NCBI GenBank assembly: GCA_900549945.1
Contig: URQJ01000010.1
Coordinates: forward strand, 1 to 23,788
Length of the DNA: 23,788 nt
From: an uncultured Oscillospiraceae bacterium
GTDB taxonomy: Bacteria; Bacillota; Clostridia; Oscillospirales; Acutalibacteraceae
Reading direction: 5' to 3'
Shown: one piece after another, positions 21,653-23,788 of the stretch
Position numbering within the stretch: position 1 is the stretch's first letter
Layout of the letters: each line of letters opens with the position of its first letter
The notes under the pieces: generated by a model
Told to the model about the DNA's origin: nothing
Databases searched by the model: none
The model's input: the letters and a program-made list of their open reading frames with translations, nothing else
Made by a program: the position numbers and the translations under genes

Positions 21653-23485
21653 TCAAGAGAGAACGGGTGCTTCCTTTTCGAGGGCAGGCTCCGCGGCGGG
21701 GAGCGGCGCCGCGGATTCCGGCAGCCTGTACTTATCGGCATAGCGCTTGTAATAGCCGGTGTAGCGCGGCTCGCCGGAGCTCTTGATCTCGTTCAGATAG
21801 CCGTGCGTCTCCATTGCGGAATCCTTGATCTGGATCATGCAGGCCGCAATATTCGAGCAGTGGTCGGAAACGCGCTCGTAATTGTTCAGAATGTCCGAGA
21901 GCACGAAGCCGAGCTCGATTGTGCAGCGGCCATCCTGCAGCCGGCGGATGTGCCGATTTTTAAGCTCGAGCTTGAGCTTGTCGATGACCTGCTCGAGCGG
22001 CTCCACCTCGTAGGCAAGCTGTAAGTTGTTTTCGTCGAAAGCGTCGGTCGTGATGTTCAGGATCTCGACGACGGCGCTAGTAAAAATCTCAAGCTCCTGC
22101 TGAGCCTTTTCGGAGAATTTCAGGTTCTTGTCGTGCAGCTCGCGCGCGACGCGCAGCAGGTTGACGGCGTGGTCGCTGATGCGCTCAAAATCGCCGATCG
22201 TGTGCAGAAGCTGTGAAACGTCGTTGCTGTCCGCACTCGAGAGGTTTTTGCTGGAGATTTTGACGAGGTAAGAACCGAGCTTGTCCTCGTAATTATCCAC
22301 GATTTGCTCGTTGCGCTCGATGCGGTCGGCGGTCTTTACATCGAAATGCGAGAGCAGGCTGACCGCGTCGAGCAGCGTGCTGCGGGCGAGATCCGCCATT
22401 TTCACCGTCGCGTTGCGGCATTCACCGATTGCAAAAGAGGGCGAGAGCAGGAGGCGCTCGTCGAGCAGGACGGCATGCGGGTCGTCCTCTGCAGCGCCGG
22501 CCTTCACGCGCTTGTCGCGCACGGTGAGCACCGCGAGCTTCTCGAGCTGCTTGCAGAACGGGAGAAGGATAACCGTGGTGATCAGGTTGAATGCGGAGTG
22601 CACCACGGCAATCATAAACGAGGAGATCGGCTGGTCGGTAAAGGCGAAATTAAAAATACTGTCGGCGATATAAAAGCCGGAAAGGCAGATGACTGTGCCG
22701 ATCACGTTGAAGTAGATGTGCACGGCCGTCACGCGCTTCGCGTTTTTCGAGGTGCCGATCGAGGAGAGCAGCGCCGTGACGCAGGTGCCGATATTCTGGC
22801 CCATGATGATCGGCAGCGCCATATTGAAGGAAATGCCGCCGGTCAGCGCGAGCGACTGCAAGATGCCGAGGGAAGCCGCTGAGCTCTGGATCAGCGCCGT
22901 GATCAGCGTGCCGGCGAGAATCGCGACAAACGGGTTGTTGAGCATCATCAGGATGTCCCTGAACTGCGGCAGGTCGGCGAGCGGCTTCACCGCGCCGCTC
23001 ATCAGCGTCATGCCGGTCATCAGGATCGCGAAGCCGACGCAGACGGAGCCGATGTCCTTTTTCTTGCTGCTCTTTGCAAACATGATGAGCACAATGCCGA
23101 GCAGCGCGATGATCGGCGAAAAATTCTCCGGCTTTAAAAGCTGGATGAACACATTGTCGCTCGTGATGCCCGAAAGGCTCAGGATCCACGCCGTGACCGT
23201 GGTGCCGATGTTCGACCCCATGATGACGCCGACGGACTGGCCAAGCTCCATGATGCCGGAGTTCACGAGGCCGACGAGCATGACCGTCATCGCCGAGGAG
23301 GACTGGATCGCGATCGTGATGCCCATGCCGAGCAAAAGGCTCTTAAAGCGGTTGGAGGTCATGGAGCGCAGCACGCGCTCGAGCCGCCCGCCGACCATTT
23401 TTTCAAGGCTGGTAGACAGCAGATGCATGCCGTATAGGAAGAATGCCAGACCGCCGAATAGCGTGATAACGGAAAATATGTCCAT
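21653..23485 (-). CDS. Na/Pi cotransporter family protein with PhoU-like C-terminus
   Basis: A 610-residue membrane protein. The first about 320 residues hold the two inverted Na_Pi_cotrans repeats, marked by ITIAIQSSSAMTVMLVGLVN (QSSS at 61-64) and LITALIQSSAASLGILQSLA (QSS at 200-202), plus GSNIGTTVTAWI and GQNIGTCVTALL. Residues about 350-580 form helices like PhoU, with the RISDHAVNLL and RVSDHCSNIA metal-binding-type motifs. The protein most likely brings in phosphate with Na+, with the PhoU-like part coupling to phosphate sensing; some homologues export phosphate. GAAGGAG lies upstream of the ATG at 23485. It is a single gene with its own promoter (23570-23599) and terminator. Confidence 0.93.
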   Translation of the reverse strand: MDIFSVITLFGGLAFFLYGMHLLSTSLEKMVGGRLERVLRSMTSNRFKSLLLGMGITIAIQSSSAMTVMLVGLVNSGIMELGQSVGVIMGSNIGTTVTAWILSLSGITSDNVFIQLLKPENFSPIIALLGIVLIMFAKSSKKKDIGSVCVGFAILMTGMTLMSGAVKPLADLPQFRDILMMLNNPFVAILAGTLITALIQSSAASLGILQSLALTGGISFNMALPIIMGQNIGTCVTALLSSIGTSKNAKRVTAVHIYFNVIGTVICLSGFYIADSIFNFAFTDQPISSFMIAVVHSAFNLITTVILLPFCKQLEKLAVLTVRDKRVKAGAAEDDPHAVLLDERLLLSPSFAIGECRNATVKMADLARSTLLDAVSLLSHFDVKTADRIERNEQIVDNYEDKLGSYLVKISSKNLSSADSNDVSQLLHTIGDFERISDHAVNLLRVARELHDKNLKFSEKAQQELEIFTSAVVEILNITTDAFDENNLQLAYEVEPLEQVIDKLKLELKNRHIRRLQDGRCTIELGFVLSDILNNYERVSDHCSNIAACMIQIKDSAMETHGYLNEIKSSGEPRYTGYYKRYADKYRLPESAAPLPAAEPALEKEAPVLS

Positions 23486-23569
23486 TGAGTTTGCAGCTCC
23501 TTCGTTTGCCGGAACGACCGTTTTCGCAAAAATTAACGCTTTTTTTACTTATTTCTCATATACAAGCTC

Positions 23570-23599
23570 ATTTTAGCATAGACATAACTGCAAATTCAA
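23570..23599 (-). promoter_or_regulatory. Probable sigma-A promoter for the Na/Pi gene
   Basis: On the minus strand TTGAAT (23594-23599) and TAAAAT (23570-23575) are 18 bases apart, with TG two bases before the -10 box. The leader would be about 75 bases and is A/T-rich. Confidence 0.68.
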
Positions 23600-23626
23600 T
23601 GCCTTTTTCGGAAAAAGCGGCTTTCC

Positions 23627-23640
23627 GCACAAATTTGTGC
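23627..23640. promoter_or_regulatory. Perfect 14-bp palindrome between divergent promoters, candidate operator
   Basis: GCACAAATTTGTGC is fully symmetric. It lies 15 bases upstream of the plus-strand -35 box at 23656 and about 27 bases upstream of the minus-strand -35 box of the Na/Pi gene, a position suited to a dimeric regulator acting on one or both. The regulator is unknown. Confidence 0.45.
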
Positions 23641-23655
23641 AGTACGCAACATTTC

Positions 23656-23685
23656 TTGACGGCCAAGGGGGAAAGGCGTTATAAT
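23656..23685 (+). promoter_or_regulatory. Sigma-A promoter for a gene beyond the window end
   Basis: TTGACG (23656-23661) and a perfect TATAAT (23680-23685) are 18 bases apart. From about 23692 to the end of the window the leader is GC-rich with no start codon and ribosome site in view, so the gene begins past 23788. Confidence 0.8.
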
Positions 23686-23788
23686 GGTGACAAAGAATCT
23701 GTGCGGGAAAGGGGCGCGCCGCGTCCCTTGAAGCGGGCCTGCGCTGCGGGCGGCACGGTGCGTAGTCACCTGAAAAATATGCGTGCTT

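Noticed and set aside
1..23788. CRISPR array, transposase or prophage genes
   Set aside because: No regularly spaced direct repeats, and none of the real reading frames resembles a transposase, integrase, Cas or phage structural protein.

Overview
The window looks like chromosomal DNA of an anaerobic, spore-forming Clostridia bacterium, probably from the Oscillospiraceae/Ruminococcaceae group. The evidence is a GC-rich, Firmicutes-like set of genes: a one-chain pyruvate:ferredoxin oxidoreductase, SpoIIID, a LytR-CpsA-Psr protein, a DUF1292 protein and a GGGtGRT protein. Strong AGGAGG-type ribosome sites and many sigma-A promoters with 17-base spacers agree with this. The assignment is inference from gene content; no rRNA or tRNA is present to confirm it.

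Layout. 1-1010 (minus strand): 5' part of azlC, a folded RNA that is probably 6S RNA, and a DUF1292 gene with its own promoter. 1067-1930 (plus): a TraX-family membrane protein with promoter and terminator. 2025-3308 (plus): about 1.28 kb with a consensus promoter, a strong terminator, extreme A-rich/T-poor composition, many hairpins (several with GNRA loops) and no credible reading frame. This is the best candidate for an undescribed element: a very large structured noncoding RNA. 3363-4839: trxB and a gtrA-like gene. 4823-7842: an LCP-family cell-envelope ligase, a sugar nucleotidyltransferase, a PH-domain protein and a tiny membrane protein with a sorting-signal-like tail. 8050-9945: a NifU-like protein and a GGGtGRT protein, a conserved pair of unknown function with codon choice typical of high expression. 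9977-11582: a CNNM/CorC-type transporter behind a folded 195-base leader. 11609-11990: a Nif11-like small protein. 12065-12991: an AraC-family regulator. 13113-14660 (minus): a second CNNM/CorC protein. 14773-18661: nifJ (PFOR). 18978-19859: a sugar phosphate isomerase/epimerase-like protein. 19922-20277: spoIIID, ending in an unusual two-tier nested hairpin. 20360-21469 (minus): a cellulase-like glycoside hydrolase. 21579-23599 (minus): a Na/Pi cotransporter with a PhoU-like tail. 23656-23788: the promoter and leader of a gene outside the window.

Together the genes cover central anaerobic metabolism (PFOR, possible Fe-S maturation or storage), redox control (TrxB), envelope polysaccharide (GtrA, LCP, nucleotidyltransferase), ion and phosphate handling (two CNNM proteins, Na/Pi) and sporulation (SpoIIID). 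No phage, transposase or CRISPR array is visible, so this looks like ordinary core chromosome with embedded noncoding RNA and structured leaders.
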